Shown: in pieces, positions 26,559 to 35,335 of the stretch
Layout of the letters: each line of letters starts with the position of its first letter
Numbering within the stretch: position 1 is the first letter of the stretch
Assembly: GCF_008084905.1 (NCBI RefSeq)
Contig: NZ_VSFC01000030.1
Location: forward strand, 1,478 to 65,477
Reading direction: 5' to 3'
Source: Xanthomarina maritima
GTDB lineage: Bacteria > Bacteroidota > Bacteroidia > Flavobacteriales > Flavobacteriaceae
Length of the DNA: 64,000 bases
Made by a program: the position numbers and the translations under genes
Notes under the pieces: model-generated
Database searches by the model: none
What the model was told of the DNA's origin: nothing
Seen by the model: the letters and a program-made list of their open reading frames with translations, nothing else

Positions 26559-27710
26559 ATGAGGATGATAAACATGATTAAAGCATTATTTAAAATTGAT
26601 AGTCATTTTGAAAATAGAATTTACGGATTAGATATTTTACGTGCTTTGGCTATAATGTTTGTTGTTATAGGGCATGGTATTAAAGTATTGCCATATGGTA
26701 ATTTTATAAGAGATGTTTCAATGCATTTAGATTTTGATGGAGTTTCAGTTTTTTTTGTTTTAAGTGGTTTTTTAATAGGTGGGATTCTAATTAAAATTTT
26801 AGAGAATCAAAAAGCAACTTTTAAAACGCTTTATAATTTTTGGATGCGTAGATGGTTACGTACACTTCCTAATTATTTTTTTATCTTATTTTTATTGGTT
26901 ATAGTATTTCCATTTCTCTATACGGGTCATATTCAAGATAGTTTATCCGAAAAAATAAAGTATGTATTTTTCATTCAAAATTTATATTATAATCATCCTT
27001 ATTTTTTTCCAGAGGCATGGAGTTTATCAATAGAAGAATGGTTTTATTTAGTTGTTCCGGTTTTAATGTTTGCATTGGTTGGAATGTTAAAAATGAAGCC
27101 CAAAAAAGCAGTATTAATAGTCTCTGTTTCAATTTTAATTTTAGTTACTTATTTCAGATATTATAAATTGATGGAGTTTCCAATAGATAGTCTAAAAGAC
27201 TGGGATAGAGGGTTTAGAAAACAGGTGATTACCAGATTAGATAGTTTAATGTTTGGAGTTATAGGGGCATATATATCATTTTATTATAAAGAATATTGGG
27301 TTAAATATAAATTGATATTATTAATAATAGGGGTTGTCATTTTTTGGTTAGAAAAAAACCTTCATTTGTTTGTTAGTAACATTGGATTTGGGATTTATAA
27401 ATCCGTATTTTCATTTACAATCTCATCAATAGCTACTTTAATGACTCTTCCATTTTTAAGTCAATATAAAAATGGGAAAGGGTTTGTTTTTAAATGGGTT
27501 ACTATTATAAGCCTTATTTCATATTCAATGTATTTAATCAATCTAAGTCTTGTACAAAACTATATACTAACAATGTTTCCTGAGGACTTGAAAGAATTTG
27601 AATATTTAAGGTATATTGCATATTGGGTAGTTATTATTTTGGGATCAATACTTTTATATAAATTTATAGAAATACCTTTTATGAAACTAAGAGATAAATT
27701 AGCAAAATGA
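26559..27710 (+). CDS. OafA/YrhL-type acyltransferase 3 membrane protein
   Basis: This multi-span inner-membrane protein moves acyl groups, usually acetyl, to glycan on the periplasmic side. The family opening is present: YGLDILRALAIMFVVIGHG with the conserved His of the first helix, then FDGVSVFFVLSGFLIGG and, further on, WMRRWLRTLPNYF and PEAWSLSIEEWFYL. About ten hydrophobic helices follow, ending near KFIEIPFMKLR. No SGNH domain is attached, unlike the larger OafA forms. Three ATGs (26559, 26565, 26574) are possible starts; a TTG at 26529 overlaps the preceding gene but adds an odd charged leader. I chose 26559. Confidence 0.9.
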   Translation: MRMINMIKALFKIDSHFENRIYGLDILRALAIMFVVIGHGIKVLPYGNFIRDVSMHLDFDGVSVFFVLSGFLIGGILIKILENQKATFKTLYNFWMRRWLRTLPNYFFILFLLVIVFPFLYTGHIQDSLSEKIKYVFFIQNLYYNHPYFFPEAWSLSIEEWFYLVVPVLMFALVGMLKMKPKKAVLIVSVSILILVTYFRYYKLMEFPIDSLKDWDRGFRKQVITRLDSLMFGVIGAYISFYYKEYWVKYKLILLIIGVVIFWLEKNLHLFVSNIGFGIYKSVFSFTISSIATLMTLPFLSQYKNGKGFVFKWVTIISLISYSMYLINLSLVQNYILTMFPEDLKEFEYLRYIAYWVVIILGSILLYKFIEIPFMKLRDKLAK

Positions 27711-27784
27711 AAATAGAACAGATATTATTTAAACCAGGAGCATGCTCTGAATGTTATTTTATTAATAATAGATAAAAATTATAT

Positions 27785-29221
27785 ATGCTATTTAACTCTA
27801 TAGATTTTGCCATTTTTTTACCTATTGTGTTTGTGCTTTACTGGCTTGTTGTGCAAAAAAGTTTAAGATTACAGAATGTTTTAATTGTTGTAGCAAGCTA
27901 TGTGTTTTATGGCTGGTGGGATTATCGCTTTTTAGGGTTGATTTTGTTCAGTACCCTAATAGACTATACAATTGGCATCCTGCTTCAAAAAACAAGTATT
28001 GAGAAGCAAAGAAAAGCCCTTTTATGGACCAGTATCTGTGTTAATATTGGTTTGCTAGGGTTCTTTAAGTATTACAACTTTTTTGTTGACAATTTTGTAG
28101 AAGCATTTTCATTTTTTGGGCGAGAGATTCAACCCAATACTCTAAACATCATTTTACCCGTAGGCATCAGTTTCTACACCTTTCAAACCTTAAGTTATAC
28201 CATCGATATCTATAGAAGAAAATTAAAGCCCACAAAGGACCCCATTGCCTTTGCTGCGTTTGTTAGTTTTTTTCCTCAATTGGTGGCGGGCCCTATAGAA
28301 AGAGCATCCAATTTACTGCCACAATTCTATAAAAAAAGACAGTTTAACTATTCCAATGCTGTGGATGGTTTGAGACAAATACTTTGGGGCTTGTTTAAGA
28401 AAATAGTGATTGCTGATAATTGTGCTCAATTTGCCAATGTTATTTTTGACAATTACACCGAATATTCTGCGAGTACCTTATGGGTAGGAGCTATCTTTTT
28501 TGCCTTTCAAATCTACGGTGATTTTTCTGGCTATTCAGACATTGCTATAGGAACTTCAAGACTCTTTGGTTTTAATTTAAAACAGAACTTTGCGGTTCCC
28601 TATTTCTCAAGAGATATTGCTGAGTTTTGGCGTAGATGGCACATCTCTTTATCAACCTGGTTTAGAGATTATGTCTATATTCCCTTAGGAGGTTCCAGAG
28701 GCTCTAAATGGTCACAAGTTAGGAATGTGTTTATCATTTTTATTGTGAGTGGTTTTTGGCATGGGGCTAACTGGACCTTTATGATTTGGGGTGTACTTAA
28801 TGCCTGTTATTTTTTACCCTTGTTAATAATGAAAAAGAACCGAATGCATACTGATGTTGTTGCTGCAAACAGCTCTTTACCTACCTTTAAAGAAATTGCA
28901 TCCATAGGGCTTACATTTGGCTTGACACTGATTGCCTGGGTGTTTTTTAGGTCTGACACCGTGGTTCAAGCATTTGATTACGTGCTTAGAATGTTTCAGT
29001 GGACGTTTTTTAGTGTGCCTGAAAGCAGACCGAGATATTTAATTATTTTATTAATGCTTTTTATAACTGTTGAATGGTTTGGAAGAAGGCAATTATTTGC
29101 CATTGAAAAGTTATGGCTATCCTATCCCAGATGGGTCAGACTTACAATCTATTATGTAATTGTCATAACCATCTTTATTTTTGGAGGGAAAGAACAGGAA
29201 TTTATTTATTTTCAGTTTTAA
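27785..29221 (+). CDS. MBOAT family membrane O-acyltransferase (AlgI/DltB-like)
   Basis: This 478-residue multi-span protein takes an acyl group from a cytoplasmic donor and passes it through the membrane for transfer to the glycan. The start MLFNSIDFAIFLPIVFVLYW is typical of the family. The core WRRWHISLSTWFRDYVYIPL and GFWHGANW blocks are present, with the invariant catalytic His at 326. It is immediately followed, two bases after the stop, by a secreted SGNH-like gene (29224), the usual partner. A 74-base gap separates it from the acyltransferase 3 gene, so two acylation systems are adjacent. Confidence 0.93.
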   Translation: MLFNSIDFAIFLPIVFVLYWLVVQKSLRLQNVLIVVASYVFYGWWDYRFLGLILFSTLIDYTIGILLQKTSIEKQRKALLWTSICVNIGLLGFFKYYNFFVDNFVEAFSFFGREIQPNTLNIILPVGISFYTFQTLSYTIDIYRRKLKPTKDPIAFAAFVSFFPQLVAGPIERASNLLPQFYKKRQFNYSNAVDGLRQILWGLFKKIVIADNCAQFANVIFDNYTEYSASTLWVGAIFFAFQIYGDFSGYSDIAIGTSRLFGFNLKQNFAVPYFSRDIAEFWRRWHISLSTWFRDYVYIPLGGSRGSKWSQVRNVFIIFIVSGFWHGANWTFMIWGVLNACYFLPLLIMKKNRMHTDVVAANSSLPTFKEIASIGLTFGLTLIAWVFFRSDTVVQAFDYVLRMFQWTFFSVPESRPRYLIILLMLFITVEWFGRRQLFAIEKLWLSYPRWVRLTIYYVIVITIFIFGGKEQEFIYFQF

Positions 29222-29223
29222 TT

Positions 29224-30150
29224 ATGAAAAAATTCTTGCTTAAAACTATTGGTTTTATTAGTATAATTATTATAAGTTTTCTTTTAATCTTTTTTATGGC
29301 TGATGGGAGTACAGATGCTTGTTACTTAAAGTTTACTACAGGCAAACAATCGGCCTTAATAATTGGGTCTTCGCGAGCAGCTCAAGGTATGCACCCTAAA
29401 GAATTTAATGCAGTTCTAAAGCGAAATGATATTTACAATTATGCCTTTTCGTTGCACGATTCTCCTTATGGAAAAGCTTATTTTGAGAGTATTAAACGAA
29501 AAATTGATTCAAGTACTAAAAACGGGATATTTATTTTAGAAGTTAACCCATGGACAGTTGGTGTCTTGAAAGAGGCTAATGAAGAGTATAATTCTTTTAG
29601 AGAAGCAGATAATTTTATAGACAACACAATTTTTGTTACATTAAACCCAAATATTGAATATTTAATTGAGTCCTATCATAAAAGTTATATTAATATTCTA
29701 AAAGACAGAAATAAAATAGGTTTGCATGAAACTTTTTTTGTTGAAAATGATGGCTGGCTTCGTGTTACAATTGGAACAAAAGGTGTGTCGAAGGATGTTA
29801 GAATAAAGAAAAAAATTGAAAAGTATAAAAAGATGCTATTAAATTATCAAAGTAATTCAGAGTTCAGAATAAAACACTTAAAAAAAACGATTAATTTGTT
29901 AAAACAGCATGGCTCGGTTTACATGGTTAGGATGCCAGTAATAAATGAAATATTAGAAATTGAGAATGAATTACAATCAGATTTTGATGAGGTTATGTTT
30001 AAAATAGCTGTAGACTATGAACTTCAGTATCTCAATATGATGAGTAAAAATAATTCTTATGATTATACAGATGGCAATCACTTAGGTATTTCTTCAGGAA
30101 TACATTTTTCTAAAAATTTAGCTAAAATAATAAAAGTATTAGAAAACTAA
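29224..30150 (+). CDS. SGNH/DltD-like partner protein of the MBOAT acyltransferase
   Basis: The 308-residue protein starts at the ATG at 29224; an earlier in-frame ATG at 29113 lies inside the MBOAT gene and gives no sensible leader. An N-terminal membrane anchor (about 5-25) is followed by a periplasmic domain with GSSRAAQGM (S49/S50 at the nucleophile loop) and a closing DGNHLG (D283, H286), the Asp-x2-His of SGNH folds. Together with the MBOAT it likely forms a donor-acceptor pair that O-acylates the glycan, as for AlgI/AlgJ or DltB/DltD. It resembles the AlgX-like protein at 9922 in plan but not in detail. Confidence 0.8.
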   Translation: MKKFLLKTIGFISIIIISFLLIFFMADGSTDACYLKFTTGKQSALIIGSSRAAQGMHPKEFNAVLKRNDIYNYAFSLHDSPYGKAYFESIKRKIDSSTKNGIFILEVNPWTVGVLKEANEEYNSFREADNFIDNTIFVTLNPNIEYLIESYHKSYINILKDRNKIGLHETFFVENDGWLRVTIGTKGVSKDVRIKKKIEKYKKMLLNYQSNSEFRIKHLKKTINLLKQHGSVYMVRMPVINEILEIENELQSDFDEVMFKIAVDYELQYLNMMSKNNSYDYTDGNHLGISSGIHFSKNLAKIIKVLEN

Positions 30151-30224
30151 ACTTTGAGAATGTTGAATATTTGCATTAGTATGTAATGCCTTTTGAAAAC
30201 AAATTTAAAAGTATTGAGAAATAG

Positions 30225-31400
30225 ATGACTTACAAAATAGGACTCGTATTATCAAAACCACCGGTATATTCTGAAACGTTTTTTATTAATAAAATAGAAG
30301 GGTTACAGGAAGCGGGTTATGAGGTTGTTTTATTTGTCCAAAACAATGCAAAATCATTTAATTTAAGTAAAACCATTCAAGCCCCTAAAGTTTCTAAACG
30401 TGCCTGGTTACAGTTTTTTAAGAGTCTATGGGTATTTGTAACACTTTTGCCTTACTATAAACGCCTGTTGTTGTTTATTCGCTTAGAAAAAGAAGCCAAA
30501 CGTTCCCATAAGCAAACCCTGAAAAACATCTATAACAACGCCCATCTGCTGAAAGCCCATGTAGACTGGTTACATTTTGGTTTTGGTACCATGGCATTAC
30601 AAAGTGAACATGTGGCTAAAGCTATTGGCGCTAAAATGGCAGTGAGCTTTAGAGGTTTTGATATAGATGTGTATCCATTAAAACATCCGGGTTGTTATGA
30701 ATTGTTGTGGACTCAAGTAGATAAAGTGCATGCCATCTCGAATTATATTTTAAAAAGGACCTATGAGTATGGGCTTTCAGAACAAGTTGTAACTCAAATA
30801 ATAACGCCAGCTGTTGATATTGAGTTGTTTAAATCTGAGAAAGTCGATTCAAGATTGACTGAAGCAAGTTTCAATATATTAACTATTGCTCGTTTACACT
30901 GGATTAAAGGTTTAACAGCTTCTTTAGAAGCTTTGGCATTATTAAAACAAATAGGAATTAGATTTAAATATACTATAATTGGAGAAGGTATAGAATATGA
31001 ATCTTTGATGTTTGCTATCCATCAATTAGAACTACAGGATGTGGTTCAATTACTAGGAAAACAACCTCATGAAAGCATCGTTAATTACTTGTCTGATGCT
31101 GATGTATATTTGCAGTATAGCTTGTCTGAAGGCTTTTGTAATGCGGTTTTAGAAGCTCAAGCTATGGGCTTGCTTTGTGTGGTTAGCGATGCAGAAGGAT
31201 TGCAAGAGAATATATTACATGCACAGACGGGTTTTGTAGTTGAGAAACAGCAACCTGCTTTATTAGCAAAAGCATTAGAAAATCTCTTACATTTACCTTC
31301 ACAAGAAAAAGAGCTTATCCGTAAAGCGGCTAAAGTACGAGTGCGAGAAGTCTTTAATTTAGAGAAACAAAAAAAAGCGTTTATAGAATTTTATGAATAG
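30225..31400 (+). CDS. Glycosyltransferase family 4
   Basis: This is a GT-B transferase of 391 residues. The acceptor domain starts KIGLVLSKPPVYSETFFINKI; the phrase HFGFGTMALQSEHVAKAIGAKMAVSFRGFD is the usual linker region. The donor domain has LTIARLHWIKGLTASLEAL, IIGEGIEYESL, and EGFCNAVLEAQAMG with the E-x7-E pair. It overlaps the FkbM gene by 8 bases. Sugar specificity is unknown. Confidence 0.92.
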   Translation: MTYKIGLVLSKPPVYSETFFINKIEGLQEAGYEVVLFVQNNAKSFNLSKTIQAPKVSKRAWLQFFKSLWVFVTLLPYYKRLLLFIRLEKEAKRSHKQTLKNIYNNAHLLKAHVDWLHFGFGTMALQSEHVAKAIGAKMAVSFRGFDIDVYPLKHPGCYELLWTQVDKVHAISNYILKRTYEYGLSEQVVTQIITPAVDIELFKSEKVDSRLTEASFNILTIARLHWIKGLTASLEALALLKQIGIRFKYTIIGEGIEYESLMFAIHQLELQDVVQLLGKQPHESIVNYLSDADVYLQYSLSEGFCNAVLEAQAMGLLCVVSDAEGLQENILHAQTGFVVEKQQPALLAKALENLLHLPSQEKELIRKAAKVRVREVFNLEKQKKAFIEFYE

Positions 31401-32229
31401 CATATTAATAACATTATACAACATATTCCCACGTGGGATGAGAAATAAAATAGGTAAATCTCGATTATTAAAACCTTTAAGGAATCTGTTTTTAAAAACA
31501 GGTGGACGATATAAGGAGGGAGATGTCGCTATAGAAAGACAGTACCTAGATTATACAAGTCGTTTTAGGTTTTTTTCATCAATTAAGAATGTTGTAAAAG
31601 CTAAAAAGTCAGGCATTGAAAACACCTTGATTTTAAATTCGTTTAAAATTTTAGCAGACTATAAGTCTGAAAAAGAAGACTTAATTATTTTTGATGTTGG
31701 AGCTAATTTTGGTTTTTTAAGTTTGGTATGGGCAACAACTCTCTGTGAAAATAAAGGTAAAATTATAGCTTTTGAGCCTAATTTACATGTGTATCATACT
31801 TTTCGTAAATCTATTGAATATAACCATCTTAAGGATAAGATATCGCTCCATGATTTTGCGGTTGGTTCTGAAAATAAAACCATTAGTCTTTTTATGAATA
31901 ACACCACGTCTAATGTGTTAGAGACTCAAGAAAACTTAGATAGTAGCGATGTGAAGATGATTACTCTTGACAGTTATGCAAAGGAAAACCAATTGACACA
32001 TTGCGATTTAATTAAAATAGATGTAGATGGCATTGAACTTGACATATTGGAAGGCTGCCGTAATATAATCGAGACATTCGCTCCAATATTTATAGTGGAA
32101 ACAAATAATGATGAGAGCATTGTTTCCTTTTTTGAAGCCTATAATTATCTTATTTTAGATATGAAATTAAAGCCATTTGATAGAAAAATGAGCTTGCCAC
32201 TTAATATATTTTGTATTCCAAAAAACTAA
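31393..32229 (+). CDS. FkbM-family methyltransferase
   Basis: The 278-residue protein shows the FkbM order: IIFDVGANFGFLSLVWA (SAM motif I), IIAFEPNLHVYHTF (acidic ribose contact), ITLDSYAKENQLTHCDLIKIDVDGIELDILEGC (the late family motif). FkbM enzymes O-methylate sugars and other hydroxyls. A basic N-terminal stretch of about 75 residues precedes the catalytic fold. It overlaps the GT4 gene before it by 8 bases and stops three bases before the ATG of the next GT2. It is the fifth methyltransferase of the locus. Confidence 0.9.
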   Translation: MNSILITLYNIFPRGMRNKIGKSRLLKPLRNLFLKTGGRYKEGDVAIERQYLDYTSRFRFFSSIKNVVKAKKSGIENTLILNSFKILADYKSEKEDLIIFDVGANFGFLSLVWATTLCENKGKIIAFEPNLHVYHTFRKSIEYNHLKDKISLHDFAVGSENKTISLFMNNTTSNVLETQENLDSSDVKMITLDSYAKENQLTHCDLIKIDVDGIELDILEGCRNIIETFAPIFIVETNNDESIVSFFEAYNYLILDMKLKPFDRKMSLPLNIFCIPKN

Positions 32230-32232
32230 TTG

Positions 32233-33564
32233 ATGTTATTTTCATTTTTAAGATATTTACAACCTACCAGTTATTTTTCGTTAAAGAAGTTTTCTGGAGA
32301 AAGTATCTATCCAGTATTTAAAGATTTACCTATATTTATAAAAGAACAGTTGTTACCAGATTCTAATTTTATAAGTGTTAGTGCTAGAGAATATGACTTG
32401 TCATGGCAAGCCATTCAAAAAGGGTATATTGGAACTGTAGAGACTTATAAAAGTTTTAATAAACTACCTCTTGAAGATGAATACCATTTTATTTCAAAGT
32501 ACTTTAACAGAGCCTGGGTAGTCTATGTCTTGCTCATTAGAATTTTAAGTTTTAGAAATCCTTTTAAAGAATTAAGGGCTTTTTTAAATTCTAGAAAAGT
32601 ATGTAGGTCTACTTATTTGAAATCACCTCTAGAGTATCAGGAATGGAACAATTTTAAGTCTCTTTTAGTCCAGGAAGTTCCTAAAGTTTCTGTAATCATT
32701 CCTACCTTAAACAGATATCTTTATTTAAAAGACGTCTTAGAAGATTTAGAAAAGCAAGATTACAAAAATTTTGAAGTCCTAGTAATGGATCAGTCAGAAC
32801 CTTTTCAGCCAGATTTTTATAAGCAGTTTGACTTAGAGTTACAGGTCAGCTATCAGAAAGAAAAAGCCTTGTGGTTGGCTAGAAATACAGCTATTAAACA
32901 AGCTAAAGGGGATTGTTTATTATTTTTTGATGATGATAGTCGTGTAGATGCCCAATGGATATCAAACCATTTAAAATGTTTAGATTATTTTAAAGCAGAT
33001 CTTTCTTCAGGGGTCTCAATTTCAAAAGTAGGAGCTAAAGTTCCTGCCAACTATTGTTTTTTTAGAGTCAGCGATCAGCTGGATACAGGAAATGTATTGA
33101 TTAAGAAAAGAGTTTTTGAAGCCATAGGATTATTCGACAGACAATTTGAAAAACAACGCATGGGAGATGGAGAATACGGACTGAGAGCTTATGTGAATGG
33201 CTTTTTAAATATCTCTAATCCATATGCCAAACGTTTACATTTAAAAGTGGGATCGGGTGGCTTGAGAGAGATGGGCAGTTGGGATGCCTTTAGAACTAAA
33301 AAATGGTTCGCCCCTAGACCCATCCCATCAGTATTGTATTTGTATAGACGCTATTTTGGGAACCAAGCAGCCAGACGGGCTTTATGGAAAACCGTGCCAT
33401 TGTCCATCATGCCCTATCAATTTAAAAGCAACAAACCCATGTTGGTACTTGGAGCGCTGTTGAGTATCTTGCTCTTGCCGGTGGTGCTGTTTCAGGTATT
33501 TAAATCCTGGCATTTGGCTAGTAAAAAAATAAAACAAGGCCCGTTAATTGAAAAATTAGAATAA
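32233..33564 (+). CDS. Glycosyltransferase family 2 with C-terminal membrane segment
   Basis: This 443-residue GT-A transferase is longer than its neighbours. An N-terminal part of about 150 residues has no clear match. The GT2 core then starts VSVIIPTLNRYLYLKDVLEDL, with LFFDDDSRVD as metal site and RMGDGEYGLR as base region. Residues near the end (MLVLGALLSILLLPVVLFQVF) form a membrane segment. The ATG at 32233 is preferred to the TTG one codon earlier. It is the last gene before the first palindrome-and-heptamer spacer. Confidence 0.88.
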   Translation: MLFSFLRYLQPTSYFSLKKFSGESIYPVFKDLPIFIKEQLLPDSNFISVSAREYDLSWQAIQKGYIGTVETYKSFNKLPLEDEYHFISKYFNRAWVVYVLLIRILSFRNPFKELRAFLNSRKVCRSTYLKSPLEYQEWNNFKSLLVQEVPKVSVIIPTLNRYLYLKDVLEDLEKQDYKNFEVLVMDQSEPFQPDFYKQFDLELQVSYQKEKALWLARNTAIKQAKGDCLLFFDDDSRVDAQWISNHLKCLDYFKADLSSGVSISKVGAKVPANYCFFRVSDQLDTGNVLIKKRVFEAIGLFDRQFEKQRMGDGEYGLRAYVNGFLNISNPYAKRLHLKVGSGGLREMGSWDAFRTKKWFAPRPIPSVLYLYRRYFGNQAARRALWKTVPLSIMPYQFKSNKPMLVLGALLSILLLPVVLFQVFKSWHLASKKIKQGPLIEKLE

Positions 33565-33574
33565 AAAATTGAAC

Positions 33575-33693
33575 CGTCATTGCGAACTGTCAGGCTGAGC
33601 TTGTCGAAGTCGCAGTGAAGCAATCTGTCATAAAAATTGTTCTCAGTTTCATGAGATTGCCGCGTCACTCCTTCGTCGTTCCTCGCAATGACG
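33575..33693. repeat. Palindromic dispersed element with 11-base terminal inverted repeats
   Basis: The ends CGTCATTGCGA (33575-33585) and TCGCAATGACG (33683-33693) are perfect inverted repeats. A second, inner pair GCAATCT (33620-33626) and AGATTGC (33654-33660) is also inverted, so the unit can fold into a long hairpin. A related half-unit is found at 43103-43138 and a leftover end at about 33719-33730. It carries no gene, so it would need outside enzymes to move, like a MITE or REP element. It also contains the GAGCTTGTCGAAG stretch seen at 924-946. Confidence 0.8.
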
Positions 33694-33733
33694 AATCATT
33701 TTTTTGATTGTGACTCATTTGCAATGACGGATA

Positions 33734-33789
33734 ACAACCAACAACCAACAACAGACAACAGACAACAGACAACCGATAACAGACCACGA
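33734..33789. repeat. Heptamer tandem array, ACAACNN units, ends at the S23 start codon
   Basis: Eight in-phase 7-base units, mostly ACAACCA, ACAACAG and ACAACCG, run to within three bases of the ATG of the four-helix-bundle gene. The same unit variants occur in the array on the other side of that gene (34152-34235). The array follows the palindromic element directly. Confidence 0.9.
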
Positions 33790-33792
33790 ATC

Positions 33793-34155
33793 ATGAAATC
33801 TCATAAGGACTTGGATATCTATAATTTAGCTTTTGAATATGCTCTTGAAGTACATCAAATCACTTTAAGATTACCTAAATATGAATTATTTGAGCAAGGA
33901 AGTCAATTAAGACGCTCTTCAAAAAGTATAAAAGACAATATTGTTGAAGGATATGGTAGAAGGCGTTATAAGCAAGATTTTATCAAATTTTTAGTATATG
34001 CACATGCATCTTTATTAGAAAGTTTGTCACAATTAGAAATGATTCAACAAATATACCCTGAGCTAGAAATAAACGACTTATTAGAAAAATACAACATGTT
34101 AGGAGCTAAAATATTCAAATTTATTAAGTATGTTGAAAAAGAATGGAAAAGTTAA
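33793..34155 (+). CDS. Four-helix-bundle protein, S23/IVS-encoded family
   Basis: This 120-residue protein belongs to the small four-helix-bundle family first seen in intervening sequences of 23S rRNA genes and common as stand-alone genes in Bacteroidota. The start is MKSHKDLDIYNLAFEYALEVHQ; SSKSIKDNIVEGYGRR is the family signature near the centre. An upstream in-frame ATG at 33688 would translate the repeat array and is rejected. It does not belong to the glycan pathway by family, and it sits between two matching heptamer arrays, so it looks like an inserted cassette. Function in the cell is unknown. Confidence 0.9.
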   Translation: MKSHKDLDIYNLAFEYALEVHQITLRLPKYELFEQGSQLRRSSKSIKDNIVEGYGRRRYKQDFIKFLVYAHASLLESLSQLEMIQQIYPELEINDLLEKYNMLGAKIFKFIKYVEKEWKS

Positions 34156-34235
34156 CCAACAACCAACAACCAACAACCGACAACTGACAACAGACAACAG
34201 ACAACAGACAACCGACAACTGACAACCGACAACCG
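34152..34235. repeat. Heptamer tandem array, ACAACNN units, fills stop-to-start spacer
   Basis: Twelve uninterrupted in-phase 7-base units: first TTAACCA, then ACAACCA, ACAACCG, ACAACTG and ACAACAG forms. The first unit contains the TAA stop of the S23 gene (34153-34155) and the last unit ends on the G of the GTG start of the next glycosyltransferase (34235). The whole intercistronic region is therefore repeat, and a change of unit number would change the translation-initiation region of that gene. Confidence 0.93.
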
Positions 34236-35332
34236 TGAATAAAAAAATCCTCATAGTAACCTCCGAATTTCCTCCACAACCTGGAGGCATCGGCTATCAC
34301 GCGTTTCATGTGGCTGAACAGCTACAGATGCATGGCTATGGCGTAACTGTTTTAGCAGACCAACGCTCAAAATCGGGTGAGGAAGAAATGGATTTTGATA
34401 AATCACTGAAGTTCGGTGTCAAACGGGTGACTTGGAAGTCCATACGGATGTTCATGTATTTAAATCGCTTAATTTTACTTTTTAGGTTGATTAAATCGAA
34501 TGAGGTGGTTTTAGCTTCAGGAAAATTTTCCTTATGGATGGTGGCTTTTGTGAGTTTATTTTATAAGAAAAAATATCTAGCAGTCATTCATGGTTCTGAG
34601 GTAAATTTTAAAAAGCAACTTCTAAAAAAGAGTGTTGAAAGCGCCTTAAAACAATTTTCTACCATCATAGCTGTGTCGCAGTACACAGAAAGTTTAATAT
34701 CGCATCTAAATCTAAATACCATAGTGATTCCCAATGGCTATGATACTAAGAAATGGCGAACAGAGATTCAGGCGTATCAGAATCTTAAGGGATATCCCAA
34801 ACTTATGACCCTTGGAAATGTCACTACCAGAAAAGGCCAGTTGCAAGTCATCAAACACTTACCGAAACTATTAGAGTACTATCCGGAAATTCAGTATCAT
34901 TGTGTGGGATTACCAACAGAAGCAAAAGGGTTTTCTCAAGTAGCAGTTGATTTAGGAGTTGATAAACAGGTGCATTTCCACGGTAGGTTAGAGGATACCA
35001 AATTACAAGCCATGTTGATGGCTATGGATGTATTTGTGATGCTAAGTAAAGAAACAGAAACAGGCGATGTGGAAGGGTTTGGAATGGCACTCATGGAGGC
35101 AAATGCTCTGGGAATCCCAACCATAGGTTCTAAGGGTTGTGGTATTGAAGATGCCATTTTAGATGGGAAATCGGGATGTTTGGTGGCAGCTGAAAGCGTA
35201 TCAGAATTTCAGGAGGCATTGTATAACATATTAGAATTACCTGAAGTCTTTAAAGCTGAGGCAAAATTGTGGGCTGAAACCCATACTTGGGAGGAAATAA
35301 TCAAACAGTATATAAGACATATGGAGATATAA
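34235..35332 (+). CDS. Glycosyltransferase family 4
   Basis: This is a GT-B transferase of 365 residues. It uses a GTG start, giving MNKKILIVTSEFPPQPGGIGYHAFH, the classic GT4 opening with the PGGIG loop; there is no in-frame ATG that keeps this loop intact. The donor domain has LGNVTTRKGQLQVIKHL, HGRLEDTKLQAML, EGFGMALMEANALG with the E-x7-E pair and GCGIEDAI. The heptamer array runs into its start codon, so it has no conventional ribosome-binding region. It is 3 bases from the next GT4. Confidence 0.91.
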   Translation: MNKKILIVTSEFPPQPGGIGYHAFHVAEQLQMHGYGVTVLADQRSKSGEEEMDFDKSLKFGVKRVTWKSIRMFMYLNRLILLFRLIKSNEVVLASGKFSLWMVAFVSLFYKKKYLAVIHGSEVNFKKQLLKKSVESALKQFSTIIAVSQYTESLISHLNLNTIVIPNGYDTKKWRTEIQAYQNLKGYPKLMTLGNVTTRKGQLQVIKHLPKLLEYYPEIQYHCVGLPTEAKGFSQVAVDLGVDKQVHFHGRLEDTKLQAMLMAMDVFVMLSKETETGDVEGFGMALMEANALGIPTIGSKGCGIEDAILDGKSGCLVAAESVSEFQEALYNILELPEVFKAEAKLWAETHTWEEIIKQYIRHMEI

Positions 35333-35335
35333 AGA

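Noticed and set aside
29113-29223. Upstream start for the SGNH-like gene
   Set aside because: It lies inside the MBOAT gene and would place charged and Cys-rich residues before the membrane anchor that begins at 29224.
33575-33693. Insertion sequence
   Set aside because: It has inverted ends but no transposase, so it is listed as a non-autonomous repeat.
33688-33792. Upstream in-frame ATG for the S23-type gene
   Set aside because: The added 35 residues come from the palindrome end and the heptamer array. The family start MKSHKDLDIYNLA is at 33793.
34152-34235. Possible CRISPR or coding repeat
   Set aside because: The unit is 7 bases with no spacer, and it runs from a stop codon to a start codon.
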